64,000 bases of DNA from Prauserella endophytica (GTDB lineage Bacteria > Actinomycetota > Actinomycetes > Mycobacteriales > Pseudonocardiaceae), in NCBI RefSeq assembly GCF_005146945.1, contig NZ_SWMS01000013.1, positions 62,001 to 126,000 of the forward strand, read 5' to 3'. Positions 24,771 to 38,258 of this stretch are shown piece after piece. The translations under genes and the position numbers were made by a program. Numbering within the stretch: position 1 is the first letter of the stretch; the number at the start of each line of letters is the position of its first letter. Below the pieces are notes generated by a model. The model worked only from the letters and a program-made list of their open reading frames with translations, ran no database searches and had not been told where the DNA came from.

Positions 24771-25104
24771 GACGTGACTCCTTGGCGGCCTCGATCCGGT
24801 TCAGGATCTCGTTCATGAGCCGCGCCACCTCGTCGTCCATGGCCTGGTACCGCTCGGCGGCGCTGGTGATCTTGTCCGAAGCGGACTTCAGCCCGTCCTG
24901 CATGCTCCTCAGGTGCTCCTGGAGCTGACCGAGCGTCTCCGTGTACTGGCTCTTGGTGAAGAGCCCGATGATCCCCCAGGACTCGTCGCCGACGTCGGCA
25001 CTGGCGACCAGCTCGGTGAACCTGCCCGCCTGCTCCTGGTAGCTGCCCAGGTTGTCCTTGTACTCGTGCAACGCCGGGACGTCGACGTGGTAGCCGCCGC
25101 TCAT
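24763..25104 (-). CDS. EspC-like/WXG100-like small secreted protein
   Basis: A 113-residue all-helical protein with no signal peptide. The chain forms two long amphipathic helices around a Trp-Gly turn (SWGIIGLF, about 43-50). The second helix carries the type VII export signature Tyr-x-x-x-Asp as YQAMD (86-90). Size and layout match the EspC/DUF2580 family of ESX-associated secreted proteins. It overlaps both neighbours by a few bases, so the three are co-translated. Confidence 0.8.
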   Translation of the reverse strand: MSGGYHVDVPALHEYKDNLGSYQEQAGRFTELVASADVGDESWGIIGLFTKSQYTETLGQLQEHLRSMQDGLKSASDKITSAAERYQAMDDEVARLMNEILNRIEAAKESRHG

Positions 25105-25676
25105 CGCTGGTCGTCGAACAGGTTCTTGAGGAACGTGTCGCCAGCGGAGGAGCCGCCAGAGCTGGGCGGTGGGGGAGTCTGCCTGCCCCGGTCGTCGCCG
25201 GAGCTCAGCACGCTCCGCTGCGAGTAGTCGTCGTGGCGCTCCTCCTCGGCCGACCGGTGGCGGGGGCGCTCCTCCGCCATGGCGGCTCGCAGCTCCTCCG
25301 GGTCCTTGCCGAACAACCGCGCCTGCGAGTCCAGCACCTGGTCGGTGAGGTTCAGTCCGCCGCCCATGTGCTCCTCGACGATCGCGGCCTGCTTGCGGGC
25401 CGACTCGGCGACCGCCTGCTGCACGGTCGAGAGCAGCGTGGCCGAGAGGGCCTGTGGGGGCTGGGCCATCGCCTTGTCAGTGAGCTGGATGTCCTTGATG
25501 GCCCCGCCGGGGCCGGCCACGACGGTGACGGAGCGGTCGGCCGAGGTGGCGACTCCCTGGAGCTCGGAGATCTCACTCTGCATCTGGCCGAGGTTGGCGA
25601 GCTGGTCGTCGACATTCTTGATCTTCGACTGGAATTTTTCGAACTCCGCGACGAGTTGCTCGAACTCCGCTGACAC
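25101..25676 (-). CDS. YbaB/EbfC-family protein
   Basis: A 191-residue protein with an N-terminal helix rich in Phe/Gln/Lys (1-45) and a small beta-sheet segment SVTVVAGPGGAIKDIQL (about 49-65), the hallmark of the YbaB/EbfC nucleoid-associated fold. A helix follows, and then a disordered tail rich in Arg/Glu/Pro/Ser. YbaB-like proteins such as EspL accompany ESX substrates in actinobacteria. It heads the leftward unit, and its promoter must lie in the 400-base region shared with rpsL. Confidence 0.82.
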   Translation of the reverse strand: MSAEFEQLVAEFEKFQSKIKNVDDQLANLGQMQSEISELQGVATSADRSVTVVAGPGGAIKDIQLTDKAMAQPPQALSATLLSTVQQAVAESARKQAAIVEEHMGGGLNLTDQVLDSQARLFGKDPEELRAAMAEERPRHRSAEEERHDDYSQRSVLSSGDDRGRQTPPPPSSGGSSAGDTFLKNLFDDQR

Positions 25677-26077
25677 GAGGGGCCTCCCGGACTATGGTTG
25701 CTGGCACTGACCAGCGCGATGCGGCCCCATCATGGACCATCGGACCTCGTTTCCGGGTGCGTATCCGGTAAACTGGTGGACGTAAGCCACCCGTCCGTGC
25801 CGCGTCGTCGGTCGAAACCGACCCCCGATGTGGTCGCCATGAACACAGGCGGGTATCTTTGACGACCGTGCCCGGCAGGCTGTCGGGCCACTCCGTGTGC
25901 CTGTCGGCTCATGAGCCGGTGCCTCGTGCCCGGTTCGCGACCAGGGCCAGACGGAGATCCACGGCAATCCCGATGGGAAGTTAGCGGATCGAGAGATCCT
26001 GACGCGGGCCGACACGCCCGACCTCGGGGACCGGGGAGACAACGTAGAGCTACAGGACGCGACAGAAAGCTGGTCCA
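25677..26077. other. Divergent region between YbaB-like gene and rpsL
   Basis: A 401-base region holding promoters for two divergent operons. A possible -10 box TAAACT lies at 25769-25774 on the plus strand without a convincing -35 partner. The rpsL leader structure is listed separately. No gene is supported here. Confidence 0.5.
25986..26040 (+). ncRNA. str-operon leader structure shared with S10 leader
   Basis: Hairpin GGATC-gaga-GATCC (25986-25999), then GGGC-cgacac-GCCC (26006-26019), then GACC and GGACCGGGGAGAC (26028-26040), ending 37 bases before rpsL. The same order of a GGATC-type hairpin, GGGC/GACAC/GCCC and GGACCGG-GAGAC occurs before rpsJ. Confidence 0.55.
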
Positions 26078-26452
26078 TTGCCCACGATCCAGCAGCTGGT
26101 CCGCAAGGGCCGCCAGGACAAGGCTGCCAAGCAGAAGACCGCGGCGCTCAAGGGGAGCCCGCAGCGGCGCGGCGTGTGCACCCGCGTGTACACCACCACG
26201 CCCAAGAAGCCGAACTCGGCGCTGCGCAAGGTCGCGCGTGTGAAGCTGACCAGCGGCATCGAGGTCACCGCCTACATTCCCGGTGAAGGCCACAACCTGC
26301 AGGAGCACTCGATGGTGCTCGTGCGTGGCGGCCGTGTGAAGGACCTGCCGGGTGTTCGCTACAAGATCATCCGCGGTTCGCTCGACACGCAGGGCGTGAA
26401 GAACCGCAAGCAGGCGCGCAGCCGGTACGGCGCGAAGAAGGAGAAGAGCTAA
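26078..26452 (+). CDS. rpsL: Ribosomal protein S12
   Basis: Small-subunit decoding-centre protein, 124 residues, first gene of the str operon. It starts at TTG ([13 protein letters not shown]), the only start giving the universal N-terminus. [12 protein letters not shown] and [12 protein letters not shown] keep the two lysines whose change gives streptomycin resistance, so the gene is of the sensitive type. The stop shares one base with the rpsG start. Confidence 0.98.
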   Translation: MPTIQQLVRKGRQDKAAKQKTAALKGSPQRRGVCTRVYTTTPKKPNSALRKVARVKLTSGIEVTAYIPGEGHNLQEHSMVLVRGGRVKDLPGVRYKIIRGSLDTQGVKNRKQARSRYGAKKEKS

Positions 26453-26922
26453 TGCCCCGCAAGGGTCCGGCCCCGAAGCGGCCGCTGATCGCTGACCCGG
26501 TCTACGCCTCGCCGCTCGTCACGCAGCTGGTGAACAAGGTGCTGACGGACGGCAAGCGTTCGCTGGCCGAGCGCATCGTCTACGGCGCACTGGAAGGCGC
26601 TCGCGAGAAGACCGGCACGGATCCGGTCGTCACGCTGAAGCGCGCGCTGGACAACGTGAAGCCCACCCTCGAGGTGAAGAGCCGCCGGGTCGGTGGTGCC
26701 ACCTACCAGGTGCCGATCGAGGTCAAGCCCGGCCGGTCGACCACCCTTGCGCTGCGCTGGATCGTCACCTTCGCGCGGGCCCGCCGCGAGAAGACCATGA
26801 TCGAGCGCCTGCAGAACGAGTTGCTCGACGCGAGCAACGGCCTCGGGGCCAGCGTGAAGCGCCGCGAGGACACCCACAAGATGGCCGAGTCCAACAAGGC
26901 TTTCGCCCACTACCGCTGGTGA
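26452..26922 (+). CDS. rpsG: Ribosomal protein S7
   Basis: Primary 16S rRNA binder of the head of the small subunit, and the operon repressor in some bacteria. 156 residues, the usual length, with [12 protein letters not shown] at the start and the C-terminal [20 protein letters not shown]. The start overlaps the rpsL stop by one base. Confidence 0.98.
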   Translation: MPRKGPAPKRPLIADPVYASPLVTQLVNKVLTDGKRSLAERIVYGALEGAREKTGTDPVVTLKRALDNVKPTLEVKSRRVGGATYQVPIEVKPGRSTTLALRWIVTFARARREKTMIERLQNELLDASNGLGASVKRREDTHKMAESNKAFAHYRW

Positions 26923-26997
26923 GCAACGAACACCGCCGCCCGGTCCGACTGATCGAGCCAATGCCGGGCCCCACGCTTGAGACAGGGGAACACTGAA

Positions 26998-29097
<2,100 letters not shown>

Positions 29098-29304
29098 GCA
29101 TCGTAGCGAGCCCCGGCGAGCGAGGAGCGGAGCGAGCCCGGAGCCTTCCATCAGACCCAGTGGCGACGGGGGAGTAACTCTCCACCAGCACCCAACGCGG
29201 GCGCGAAAGGGGCCTCCCCCTAAGGTCCGCACAACCGACCAGATCGAGTCGCAGGCCGGCAGCCACGCTGGCCAGCGAGTAAGTAAGTCCAGGAGGACAT
29301 TCCA
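29098..29304. other. fusA-tuf spacer with GCGAGCG-type element
   Basis: A 207-base spacer. It holds a run of GCGAGC-type units (29117-29140), flanked by 14-bp direct repeats at 29082-29095 and 29162-29175, one of which ends fusA. A purine-rich stretch before tuf includes AGGAGGA. Confidence 0.6.
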
Positions 29305-30498
29305 GTGGCGAAGGCGAAGTTCGAGCGGAGCAAGCCGCACGTCAACATCGGAACCATCGGTCACGTCGACCACGGGAAGACCACCCTGACCGCGGCGATC
29401 ACCAAGGTTCTGCACGACAAGTTCCCGGAGCTGAACCAGTCGCGTGCGTTCGACCAGATCGACAACGCGCCTGAGGAGAAGCAGCGCGGTATCACGATCA
29501 ACATCTCGCACGTCGAGTACCAGACCGACAAGCGTCACTACGCGCACGTCGACGCCCCGGGTCACGCCGACTACATCAAGAACATGATCACCGGTGCGGC
29601 CCAGATGGACGGCGCGATCCTCGTGGTCGCGGCGACCGACGGCCCGATGCCGCAGACCCGTGAGCACGTGCTGCTCGCGCGTCAGGTCGGTGTGCCCTAC
29701 ATCGTGGTGGCCCTGAACAAGGCCGACATGGTCGACGACGAGGAGATCCTCGAGCTCGTCGAGATGGAGGTCCGTGAGCTGCTCAGCTCGCAGGAGTTCC
29801 CCGGCGACGACGCTCCGGTGGTCCGCGTCTCCGGCCTCAAGGCCCTCGAGGGCGACGAGCAGTGGGCGCAGAGCGTGCTCGACCTGATGGAGGCCGTGGA
29901 CGACAACGTTCCGGAGCCGGAGCGTGAGGTCGACAAGCCGTTCCTCATGCCGGTCGAGGACGTCTTCACGATCACCGGTCGCGGTACGGTCGTCACCGGC
30001 CGTATCGAGCGCGGCGAGATCAAGCTGAACGAAGAGGTCGAGATCGTCGGCATCCGCCCCGAGGCTCGCAAGACCACCGTGACGAGCATCGAGATGTTCA
30101 ACAAGATGCTCGACTACGGCCAGGCCGGTGACAACGCCGCCCTGCTGCTCCGTGGTATCAAGCGCGAGGACGTCGAGCGCGGCCAGGTCGTCGTGAAGCC
30201 CGGCACCACGACTCCGCACACGGAGTTCGAGGGTTCGGTCTACATCCTCTCCAAGGACGAGGGTGGCCGTCACACGCCGTTCTTCAACAACTACCGCCCG
30301 CAGTTCTACTTCCGTACCACGGACGTGACCGGCGTGGTGACCCTCGAGGAGGGCACCGAGATGGTCATGCCGGGCGACAACACCAACATCTCGGTGAAGC
30401 TGATCCAGCCGATCGCCATGGACGAGGGTCTGCGGTTCGCCATCCGCGAGGGTGGCCGTACCGTCGGCGCCGGCCAGGTCACCAAGATCATCAAGTAA
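29305..30498 (+). CDS. tuf: Elongation factor Tu
   Basis: GTPase that delivers aminoacyl-tRNA; 397 residues. The GTP motifs are GHVDHGKTT (19-27), DAPGH (83-87) and NKAD (138-141), followed by the two beta-barrel domains. The start is GTG at 29305 with AGGAGGA upstream. The wide spacer from fusA may carry its own promoter. Only one tuf gene is present in this window. Confidence 0.98.
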   Translation: MAKAKFERSKPHVNIGTIGHVDHGKTTLTAAITKVLHDKFPELNQSRAFDQIDNAPEEKQRGITINISHVEYQTDKRHYAHVDAPGHADYIKNMITGAAQMDGAILVVAATDGPMPQTREHVLLARQVGVPYIVVALNKADMVDDEEILELVEMEVRELLSSQEFPGDDAPVVRVSGLKALEGDEQWAQSVLDLMEAVDDNVPEPEREVDKPFLMPVEDVFTITGRGTVVTGRIERGEIKLNEEVEIVGIRPEARKTTVTSIEMFNKMLDYGQAGDNAALLLRGIKREDVERGQVVVKPGTTTPHTEFEGSVYILSKDEGGRHTPFFNNYRPQFYFRTTDVTGVVTLEEGTEMVMPGDNTNISVKLIQPIAMDEGLRFAIREGGRTVGAGQVTKIIK

Positions 30499-30501
30499 CG
30501 C

Positions 30502-30515
30502 ACCCCCGGGTGCGG
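30502..30515 (+). terminator. Short hairpin just after tuf
   Basis: GCACCC-cc-GGGTGC directly after the tuf stop; short and without a T-run, probably a weak terminator or a 3'-end stabiliser. Confidence 0.4.
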
Positions 30516-30559
30516 ATGCCTGATTTCGATATGGCATCCTATTAAGGTTGCTCGACGCG

Positions 30560-30605
30560 GGGCGGCCGATTCTGAGGAATCAAACCCAATATGAATCGGC
30601 CGCCC
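30560..30605 (+). terminator. Hairpin terminator of str operon
   Basis: Perfect 12-bp GC-rich stem (30560-30571 with 30594-30605) around a 22-base AT-richer loop. There is no T-run, which is usual for many actinobacterial terminators. Confidence 0.65.
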
Positions 30606-30696
30606 TGCCGTGAGTGTCCTGGGCTTGCGGCTTCCGCGAGTCAGGAGCATCCGGCTTGGCCGGTGCTTCACGAGGTAAAGACCTAGGCACGAACAA

Positions 30697-30757
30697 CGAT
30701 CCTGAGGGATCGGTCTGCGCAGTGGGCGCGACACGCCCGACCGCGTGGACCGGAGAC
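30697..30757 (+). ncRNA. S10-operon leader structure shared with str leader
   Basis: Hairpin CGATCC-TGAG-GGATCG (30697-30712), then GGGC-gcgacac-GCCC (30724-30738), then GACC and GGACCGGAGAC (30747-30757), ending 78 bases before rpsJ. Same element order as before rpsL. Confidence 0.55.
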
Positions 30758-30835
30758 CAGGTCGTTGACGTGCGAGAACCGGCGCCGAGCGTTGGTTTGA
30801 GATAGCGGCACGAGACGAAGGAACGAGCTGCCACC

Positions 30836-31141
30836 ATGGCGGGACAGAAGATCCGCATCCGGCTCAAGGCCTACGACCACGAGGCGATCGACGCCAGCGC
30901 ACGCAAGATCGTCGAGACGGTCACGCGCACCGGCGCTTCCGTGGTTGGGCCGGTGCCGCTGCCCACCGAAAAGAACGTTTACTGCGTCATCCGCTCGCCG
31001 CACAAGTACAAGGACTCGCGCGAGCACTTCGAGATGCGCACGCACAAGCGGCTGATCGACATCCTCGACCCGACGCCGAAGACGGTCGACGCGCTCATGC
31101 GCATCGACCTGCCGGCGAGTGTCGACGTGAACATCCAGTAA
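30836..31141 (+). CDS. rpsJ: Ribosomal protein S10
   Basis: Small-subunit head protein and, as NusE, a transcription antitermination factor. 101 residues beginning [19 protein letters not shown], with the conserved loop [23 protein letters not shown]. First gene of the S10 operon; CACGAGACGAAGGAAC precedes the ATG. Confidence 0.98.
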
Positions 31142-31209
31142 GCGTCGGAGGACCTGCTTGCAGGGTCCGACCATCGGGCACGCGCAGCGGCGGAGATAAG
31201 AGACGGATT

Positions 31210-31866
31210 ATGTCTGACAGGCAAGTGAAGGGCATTCTGGGCACCAAGCTCGGCATGACGCAGGTCTTCGACGAGAACAACCGGATCATTCCGGTGACCG
31301 TCGTGCAGGCCGGGCCGAACGTGGTGACCCAGGTGCGCAACCAGGAGAAGGACGGCTACTCGGCCGTGCAGCTGGCTTTCGGCGCGATCGACCCGCGCCG
31401 GGTCAGCAAGCCGAAGACCGGTCACTTCGAGAAGGCGGGCGTGACGCCCCGGCGCTACGTTGCCGAGCTGCGCACCACCGACGCGGACTCGTACGAGGTC
31501 GGCCAGGAGATCACGGCCGAGGTGTTCGAGACCGGTGCGGTGGTCGACGTGACCGGCACCAGCAAGGGCAAGGGCTACGCCGGTGTGATGAAGCGCCATG
31601 GCTTCAAGGGCCAGGGCGCCAGCCACGGTAACCAGGCCAAGCACCGCGCTCCCGGTTCGATCGGCGGCTGCGCCACGCCGGGTCGCGTGTTCAAGGGCCT
31701 CCGCATGGCGGGCCGGATGGGTAACGCGAGGGTCACCACGCAGGGCCTCACCGTGCACTCGGTGCGCGCTGAGGACGGCCTGCTGCTGATCAAGGGTGCC
31801 GTTCCCGGCCCCAAGGGCGGCCTGATCTTCGTCCGCAGCGCCGCGAAGGGTGGTGTGACGGCATGA
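31210..31866 (+). CDS. rplC: Ribosomal protein L3
   Basis: Large-subunit protein that initiates assembly and reaches the peptidyl transferase centre. 218 residues; begins with [18 protein letters not shown] and has the long central loop [16 protein letters not shown]. Start ATG 31210. Its last four bases overlap rplD. Confidence 0.98.
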   Translation: MSDRQVKGILGTKLGMTQVFDENNRIIPVTVVQAGPNVVTQVRNQEKDGYSAVQLAFGAIDPRRVSKPKTGHFEKAGVTPRRYVAELRTTDADSYEVGQEITAEVFETGAVVDVTGTSKGKGYAGVMKRHGFKGQGASHGNQAKHRAPGSIGGCATPGRVFKGLRMAGRMGNARVTTQGLTVHSVRAEDGLLLIKGAVPGPKGGLIFVRSAAKGGVTA

Positions 31867-32552
31867 CCGCGACGGTCGAGGTGAAGACCCCGGCGGGCAC
31901 GGCCGACGGCACGGTCGAGCTCCCCGACGAGATCTTCGACGTGCAGGCGAACATCCCGCTGATGCACCAGGTCGTGGTGGCTCAGCTGGCCGCCGCTCGC
32001 CAGGGCACGCACGACACGAAGACCCGCGGCGAGGTCCGCGGCGGTGGCCGCAAGCCGTACCGGCAGAAGGGCACCGGCCGGGCTCGTCAGGGTTCGGTTC
32101 GCGCGCCGCAGTTCACCGGCGGTGGCACGGTGCACGGCCCCACGCCGCGTGACTACACGCAGCGCACCCCGAAGAAGATGAAGGCCGCCGCACTGCGTGG
32201 CGCCCTCTCGGACCGGGCGCGGGCCGGCCAGGTGCACGTGGTGACCGAGCTGGTCACCGGCGAGAAGCCGTCCACGAAGGACGCCAAGAAGGTTCTCTCG
32301 TCGTTGTCGCAGGCGAAGCGCGTTCTCGTGGTGCTGCACCGTGACGACGAGCTGAGCTGGCTTTCGGCCCGCAACCTCTCGCACGTCCACCTGATCACGC
32401 CGGACCAGCTCAACACCTACGACGTGCTGGTCAACGACGACGTGGTGTTCACCAAGGCGGCGTTCGACGCCTTCCTTGCGGGCCCGGCCAAGGGCAGGAG
32501 CGCCAAGGCTTCCGCGACGTCGAGCGAGGCCGAAGGGAGTGACGAGCAGTGA
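31863..32552 (+). CDS. rplD: Ribosomal protein L4
   Basis: Large-subunit protein lining the exit tunnel; a feedback regulator of the S10 operon in enterobacteria. 229 residues with the tunnel loop [20 protein letters not shown] and a Ser/Lys/Glu-rich C-terminal tail. It overlaps rplC by ATGA and is itself overlapped by the GTG of rplW. Confidence 0.98.
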   Translation: MTATVEVKTPAGTADGTVELPDEIFDVQANIPLMHQVVVAQLAAARQGTHDTKTRGEVRGGGRKPYRQKGTGRARQGSVRAPQFTGGGTVHGPTPRDYTQRTPKKMKAAALRGALSDRARAGQVHVVTELVTGEKPSTKDAKKVLSSLSQAKRVLVVLHRDDELSWLSARNLSHVHLITPDQLNTYDVLVNDDVVFTKAAFDAFLAGPAKGRSAKASATSSEAEGSDEQ

Positions 32553-32860
32553 GTTCCGTGGCGATCCCCGACCCCCGCGACATCCTCATCGCGCCGGTGA
32601 TCTCCGAGAAGTCCTACGGGCTGCTCGAGGACCACAAGTACACGTTCCTGGTTCGCCCGGACGCCAACAAGACCCAGATCAAGGTCGCGGTCGAGAAGGT
32701 GTTCGGCGTGAAGGTCATCAGCGTGAACACGATCAACCGCCCCGGCAAGCGCAAGCGCACCCGGTACGGCTTCGGCAAGCGCAAGGACACCAAGCGCGCC
32801 ATCGTGACGCTGTCGGCCGAGAGCAAGCCGATCGAGATCTTCGGCGGACCAGCCGCGTAA
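32549..32860 (+). CDS. rplW: Ribosomal protein L23
   Basis: Exit-site protein that docks trigger factor and the signal recognition particle. 103 residues with [18 protein letters not shown] at the start and [21 protein letters not shown] in the middle. GTG start overlapping the rplD stop (GTGA). Confidence 0.97.
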   Translation: MSSVAIPDPRDILIAPVISEKSYGLLEDHKYTFLVRPDANKTQIKVAVEKVFGVKVISVNTINRPGKRKRTRYGFGKRKDTKRAIVTLSAESKPIEIFGGPAA

Positions 32861-32874
32861 GGGACTGAGAAGAC

Positions 32875-33708
<834 letters not shown>

Positions 33709-33726
33709 GCAGGGAGGTAGAAGAAC

Positions 33727-34008
33727 ATGCCGCGTAGCCTGAAAAAGGGCCCGTTCGTGGACGACCACCTGCTCAAGAAGGTGGACGCGCTCAACGAGTC
33801 GGGCAAGAAGACCGTGATCAAGACCTGGTCCCGCAGGTCCACGATCATCCCGGACATGCTCGGTCACACCATCGCGGTCCACGACGGCCGCAAGCACGTC
33901 CCGGTGTTCGTCACCGAGGCCATGGTGGGGCACAAGCTGGGCGAGTTCGCCCCGACGCGGACCTTCAAGGGCCACGTCAAGGATGACCGCAAGTCGCGTC
34001 GCCGCTGA
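33727..34008 (+). CDS. rpsS: Ribosomal protein S19
   Basis: Small-subunit head protein contacting S13. 93 residues, [19 protein letters not shown] at the start and the core [27 protein letters not shown] lies before the ATG. Confidence 0.98.
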   Translation: MPRSLKKGPFVDDHLLKKVDALNESGKKTVIKTWSRRSTIIPDMLGHTIAVHDGRKHVPVFVTEAMVGHKLGEFAPTRTFKGHVKDDRKSRRR

Positions 34009-34035
34009 GCGCGCACCTGAGAGAAGGAAGTAACG

Positions 34036-34454
34036 ATGAACGCGCGTAATGGTGCGGAGGCCGAGGCAGCGGAAGCACTGCCGACGGCTTTCGCTCGCGC
34101 TCGGTTCGTCCGGGACTCGCCGACCAAGGTGCGCCGGGTGATCGAGCTGATCAAGGGCCGCAACGCCAACGAGGCCCTGGCCGTGCTCCGGTTCGCCCCG
34201 CAGGCGGCCAGCGAGCCGGTGGCGAAGGTGCTCGCCAGCGCCATGGCCAACGCCGAGAACAACCTCGACCTTGACCCGGACACGCTCTGGATCAAGAACG
34301 CCTACGCCGACGAGGGCCCGACGCTCAAGCGCATCCGGCCGCGTGCCCAGGGCCGCGCCTACCGGATCCGCAAGCGGACCAGCCACATCACGGTCGAGGT
34401 CGAGTCGCGGCCGGAAGCCAAGACCAAGAGCAAGAAGAAGGCAGGTGGCCGGTA

Positions 34455-34455
<1 letters not shown>
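34036..34455 (+). CDS. rplV: Ribosomal protein L22
   Basis: Large-subunit exit-tunnel protein, site of some macrolide-resistance mutations in other species. 139 residues with the family core [20 protein letters not shown] and a C-terminal tunnel hairpin. A 17-residue N-terminal extension and a Lys-rich tail are typical of actinobacteria. Shares one base with rpsC. Confidence 0.97.
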
Positions 34456-35297
<842 letters not shown>

Positions 35298-35300
35298 CGC

Positions 35301-35720
35301 GTGCTCATCCCACGCAAGGTCAAGCACCGCAAGCAGCACTCGCCGAAGCGGTCCGGCGCCGCCAAGGGCGGCACGAAGGTCAACTTCGGTGAGTACGGCA
35401 TCCAGGCGCTTGAGCACAGCTACGTGACCAACCGGCAGATCGAGTCCGCTCGTATCGCCATGACTCGTCACATCAAGCGTGGCGGGAAGATCTGGATCAA
35501 CATCTTCCCGGACCGCCCGCTCACCAAGAAGCCCGCGGAGACCCGCATGGGTTCCGGTAAGGGCTCGCCCGAGTGGTGGGTCGCCAACGTCAAGCCCGGC
35601 CGCGTGATGTTCGAGATGAGCTTCCCGAACGAGGCGGTGGCTCGTGAGGCTCTGCGCCGCGCGATCCACAAGCTGCCGATGAAGTGCAGGATCGTGACCC
35701 GCGAAGGTGGTGAGTTCTGA
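35301..35720 (+). CDS. rplP: Ribosomal protein L16
   Basis: Large-subunit protein near the A-site tRNA and peptidyl transferase centre. 139 residues with [13 protein letters not shown] at the start and the conserved [24 protein letters not shown] start three bases after rpsC; ends one base into rpmC. Confidence 0.98.
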   Translation: MLIPRKVKHRKQHSPKRSGAAKGGTKVNFGEYGIQALEHSYVTNRQIESARIAMTRHIKRGGKIWINIFPDRPLTKKPAETRMGSGKGSPEWWVANVKPGRVMFEMSFPNEAVAREALRRAIHKLPMKCRIVTREGGEF

Positions 35721-35974
35721 TGGCGAGTGCAGCAGGAGTTGCGGCGTCAGAACTTCGTGAGCTCACTGCGGAAGAGCTCGTGCTCCGTCTGAAGGAAGCC
35801 AAGGAGGAGCTGTTCAACCTCCGGTTCCAGATGGCGACCGGACAGCTCGACAACAACCGCAGGCTGCGCACGGTCCGCGCGGACATCGCGCGCATCTACA
35901 CGGTGATGCGTGAGCGCGAGCTCGGCCTCTCCGTCGCGCCTGACGAGACTGACGAGAGTGAAGGTGCCGCATGA
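35720..35974 (+). CDS. rpmC: Ribosomal protein L29
   Basis: Small exit-site protein of two helices, 84 residues. Core [20 protein letters not shown] and [15 protein letters not shown], with a C-terminal acidic extension. Overlaps rplP by one base and rpsQ by four. Confidence 0.97.
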   Translation: MASAAGVAASELRELTAEELVLRLKEAKEELFNLRFQMATGQLDNNRRLRTVRADIARIYTVMRERELGLSVAPDETDESEGAA

Positions 35975-36252
35975 CCGAGCCGGTGCAGAAGAAGGACTCC
36001 GGCCGCAACTACCGGAAGGTCCGTGAGGGCCTCGTCGTGTCCGACAAGATGGACAAGACGATCGTGGTCGAGCTCGAGGACCGCAAGAAGCACCCGCTGT
36101 ACGGCAAGGTCATGCGCTCCACCAAGAAGGTGAAGGCGCACGACGAGCAGAACACCGCCGGCGTGGGTGACCGCGTGCTGCTGATGGAGACCCGGCCGAT
36201 GTCGGCCACCAAGCGGTGGCGACTGGTCGAGATCCGCGAGAAGGCCAAGTAA
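35971..36252 (+). CDS. rpsQ: Ribosomal protein S17
   Basis: Primary 16S rRNA binder of the small-subunit body, 93 residues. Core [19 protein letters not shown] and the C-terminal [13 protein letters not shown]. Last gene of the S10 cluster before the rplN gap; ATGA overlap with rpmC. Confidence 0.97.
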   Translation: MTEPVQKKDSGRNYRKVREGLVVSDKMDKTIVVELEDRKKHPLYGKVMRSTKKVKAHDEQNTAGVGDRVLLMETRPMSATKRWRLVEIREKAK

Positions 36253-36256
36253 TCAG

Positions 36257-36271
36257 GGGGCTGCCAGCCCC
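36257..36271 (+). other. Hairpin at the S10/spc junction
   Basis: GGGGCT-gcc-AGCCCC a few bases after rpsQ in the 75-base gap before rplN. It may be a partial terminator or a processing site dividing the S10 and spc transcripts. Confidence 0.45.
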
Positions 36272-36327
36272 ATTCGTTCCGCCAGGCTCGGGCCTACCGA
36301 GAACCGGCGCGACATACAGGAGTTGAC

Positions 36328-36696
36328 GTGATCCAGCAGGAGTCGCGACTGCGAGTCGCCGACAACACGGGTGCCAAGGAGATCCTGACCATCCGCGTGC
36401 TCGGTGGCTCGGGGCGGCGCTACGCGGGCATCGGCGACATCATCGTCGCCACCGTCAAGGACGCCATCCCGGGCGCCAACGTGAAGCGTGGTGACGTGGT
36501 CAAGGCCGTCATCGTCCGCACGGTGAAGGAGAAGCGTCGCCCTGACGGCTCCTACATCCGTTTCGACGAGAACGCGGCCGTGCTCATCAAGAACGACAAC
36601 GAGCCGCGGGGCACCCGCATCTTCGGGCCGGTCGGCCGCGAGCTGCGCGACCGCAAGTTCATGAAGATCATCTCGCTGGCGCCGGAGGTGCTCTAG
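36328..36696 (+). CDS. rplN: Ribosomal protein L14
   Basis: Large-subunit interface protein, 122 residues. Begins with [19 protein letters not shown], the family hallmark, starting at GTG with CAGGAG upstream. First gene of the spc cluster; its stop abuts rplX. Confidence 0.98.
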   Translation: MIQQESRLRVADNTGAKEILTIRVLGGSGRRYAGIGDIIVATVKDAIPGANVKRGDVVKAVIVRTVKEKRRPDGSYIRFDENAAVLIKNDNEPRGTRIFGPVGRELRDRKFMKIISLAPEVL

Positions 36697-37011
36697 ATGA
36701 AGGTGAAGAAGGGCGACACCGTCCTCGTCATCGCCGGCAAGGACAAGGGCGCGAAGGGCAAGGTCATCCAGGCCTACCCCGAGCGGCAGCGGGTGCTGGT
36801 CGAGGGCGTGAACCGGATCAAGAAGCACACCCGGATCACCCAGACGCAGCGCGGTGCCCAGTCCGGCGGCATCATCACCCAGGAGGCCCCCATCCACGTC
36901 TCGAACGTGATGGTCGTGGACTCCGACGGCAAGCCGACCAGGGTGGGCTACCGGATTGGCGAGGACGGCAAGAAGGTGCGTATCTCGCGCAGGACGGGCA
37001 AGGACATCTGA
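36697..37011 (+). CDS. rplX: Ribosomal protein L24
   Basis: Early assembly protein of the large subunit, with a KOW motif at the start ([20 protein letters not shown]). 104 residues. No gap from rplN, and a one-base overlap with rplE. Confidence 0.98.
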   Translation: MKVKKGDTVLVIAGKDKGAKGKVIQAYPERQRVLVEGVNRIKKHTRITQTQRGAQSGGIITQEAPIHVSNVMVVDSDGKPTRVGYRIGEDGKKVRISRRTGKDI

Positions 37012-37580
37012 TGACCACCGCAGAGACGACATACCCGACGCCGCGGTTGAAGACCCGCTACCGCGAGGAGATCAAGGGCCAGCTGCAGGAGGAGTTCTCC
37101 TACGCGAACCCGCACCAGATCCCCGGCGTGGTCAAGGTCGTGGTGAACATGGGCGTTGGTGACGCCGCTCGCGACAGCAAGCTGATCGAGGGCGCCATCC
37201 GCGACCTGGCCACCATCACCGGCCAGAAGCCCGAGGTGCGCAGGGCCCGCAAGTCCATCGCCCAGTTCAAGCTGCGCGAAGGCCAGCCGATCGGTGCGCG
37301 CGTGACGCTGCGCGGCGACCGCATGTGGGAGTTCCTGGACCGGCTGCTGACCATCGCACTGCCCCGTATCCGCGACTTCCGCGGCCTCTCGGGCAAGCAG
37401 TTCGACGGCAACGGCAACTACACGTTCGGCCTGTCCGAGCAGTCGATGTTCCACGAGATCAACCCGGACTCCATCGACCGCCCGCGCGGCATGGACGTCA
37501 CGGTCGTCACCACCGCCACCACCGACGACGAGGGCCGGGCGCTGCTGCGCAAGCTCGGCTTCCCGTTCAAGGAGAACTGA
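37011..37580 (+). CDS. rplE: Ribosomal protein L5
   Basis: 5S rRNA-binding protein of the central protuberance, 189 residues. Core [16 protein letters not shown] and [20 protein letters not shown]. Start ATG overlaps the rplX stop. Confidence 0.98.
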   Translation: MTTAETTYPTPRLKTRYREEIKGQLQEEFSYANPHQIPGVVKVVVNMGVGDAARDSKLIEGAIRDLATITGQKPEVRRARKSIAQFKLREGQPIGARVTLRGDRMWEFLDRLLTIALPRIRDFRGLSGKQFDGNGNYTFGLSEQSMFHEINPDSIDRPRGMDVTVVTTATTDDEGRALLRKLGFPFKEN

Positions 37581-37584
37581 GCCG

Positions 37585-37770
37585 ATGGCCAAGAAAGCTC
37601 TGATCGCCAAGGCCGCCCGCAAGCCGAAGTTCAAGGTGCGTGCCTACACCCGCTGCCAGCGCTGCGGCAGGCCGCACTCGGTCTACCGCAAGTTCGGACT
37701 CTGCCGCATCTGCCTGCGGGAGATGGCCCACGCGGGCCAGCTCCCCGGCGTCAGCAAGTCCAGCTGGTGA
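37585..37770 (+). CDS. rpsN: Ribosomal protein S14, zinc-binding type
   Basis: Small-subunit head protein, short zinc-binding (type Z) form of 61 residues. Two CxxC pairs (CQRC and CRIC) form the zinc site; the protein ends GVSKSSW. High-GC actinobacteria keep this form in the spc operon, with a zinc-free paralogue elsewhere that is induced on zinc starvation. Confidence 0.98.
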   Translation: MAKKALIAKAARKPKFKVRAYTRCQRCGRPHSVYRKFGLCRICLREMAHAGQLPGVSKSSW

Positions 37771-37844
37771 AGGCTTCCCACCAACTCCCACTTCGCCACA
37801 GGCCCCGCACGGGGAACCAGGGCGAGAAAGGTTGACAGGTCACC

Positions 37845-38243
37845 ATGACGATGACCGACCCGATCGCAGACTTCCTGACACGTCTGCGTAACGCGAACTC
37901 GGCGTACCACGACGAGGTCGTGCTCCCTCACTCGAAGATCAAGGCGAACATCGCCGAGATCCTCAAGCGCGAGGGCTACATCTCGGACCACCGGGTCGAG
38001 CCCGGCGAGAAGCACAAGAACCTGATCGTCGAGCTGAAGTACGGCCCGAACCGGGAGCGCAGCATCGCCGGTCTCCGGCGGGTGTCCAAGCCCGGTCTGC
38101 GGGTGTACGCGAAATCGACCAACCTGCCCAACGTTCTGGGCGGCCTCGGCGTTGCGATCATCTCGACGTCGTCCGGCCTGCAGACCGACCGGCAGTGCAA
38201 GCGCAACGGCGTGGGCGGCGAAGTCCTCGCCTACGTCTGGTAA
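37845..38243 (+). CDS. rpsH: Ribosomal protein S8
   Basis: Primary 16S rRNA binder; in enterobacteria also the spc operon repressor. 132 residues with [16 protein letters not shown] and the C-terminal GGEVLAYVW. Two ATGs, 37845 and 37851, are in frame; GAAAGG at 37827-37832 fits either. Confidence 0.97.
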   Translation: MTMTDPIADFLTRLRNANSAYHDEVVLPHSKIKANIAEILKREGYISDHRVEPGEKHKNLIVELKYGPNRERSIAGLRRVSKPGLRVYAKSTNLPNVLGGLGVAIISTSSGLQTDRQCKRNGVGGEVLAYVW

Positions 38244-38258
38244 GGGAGGGGGACTGGC

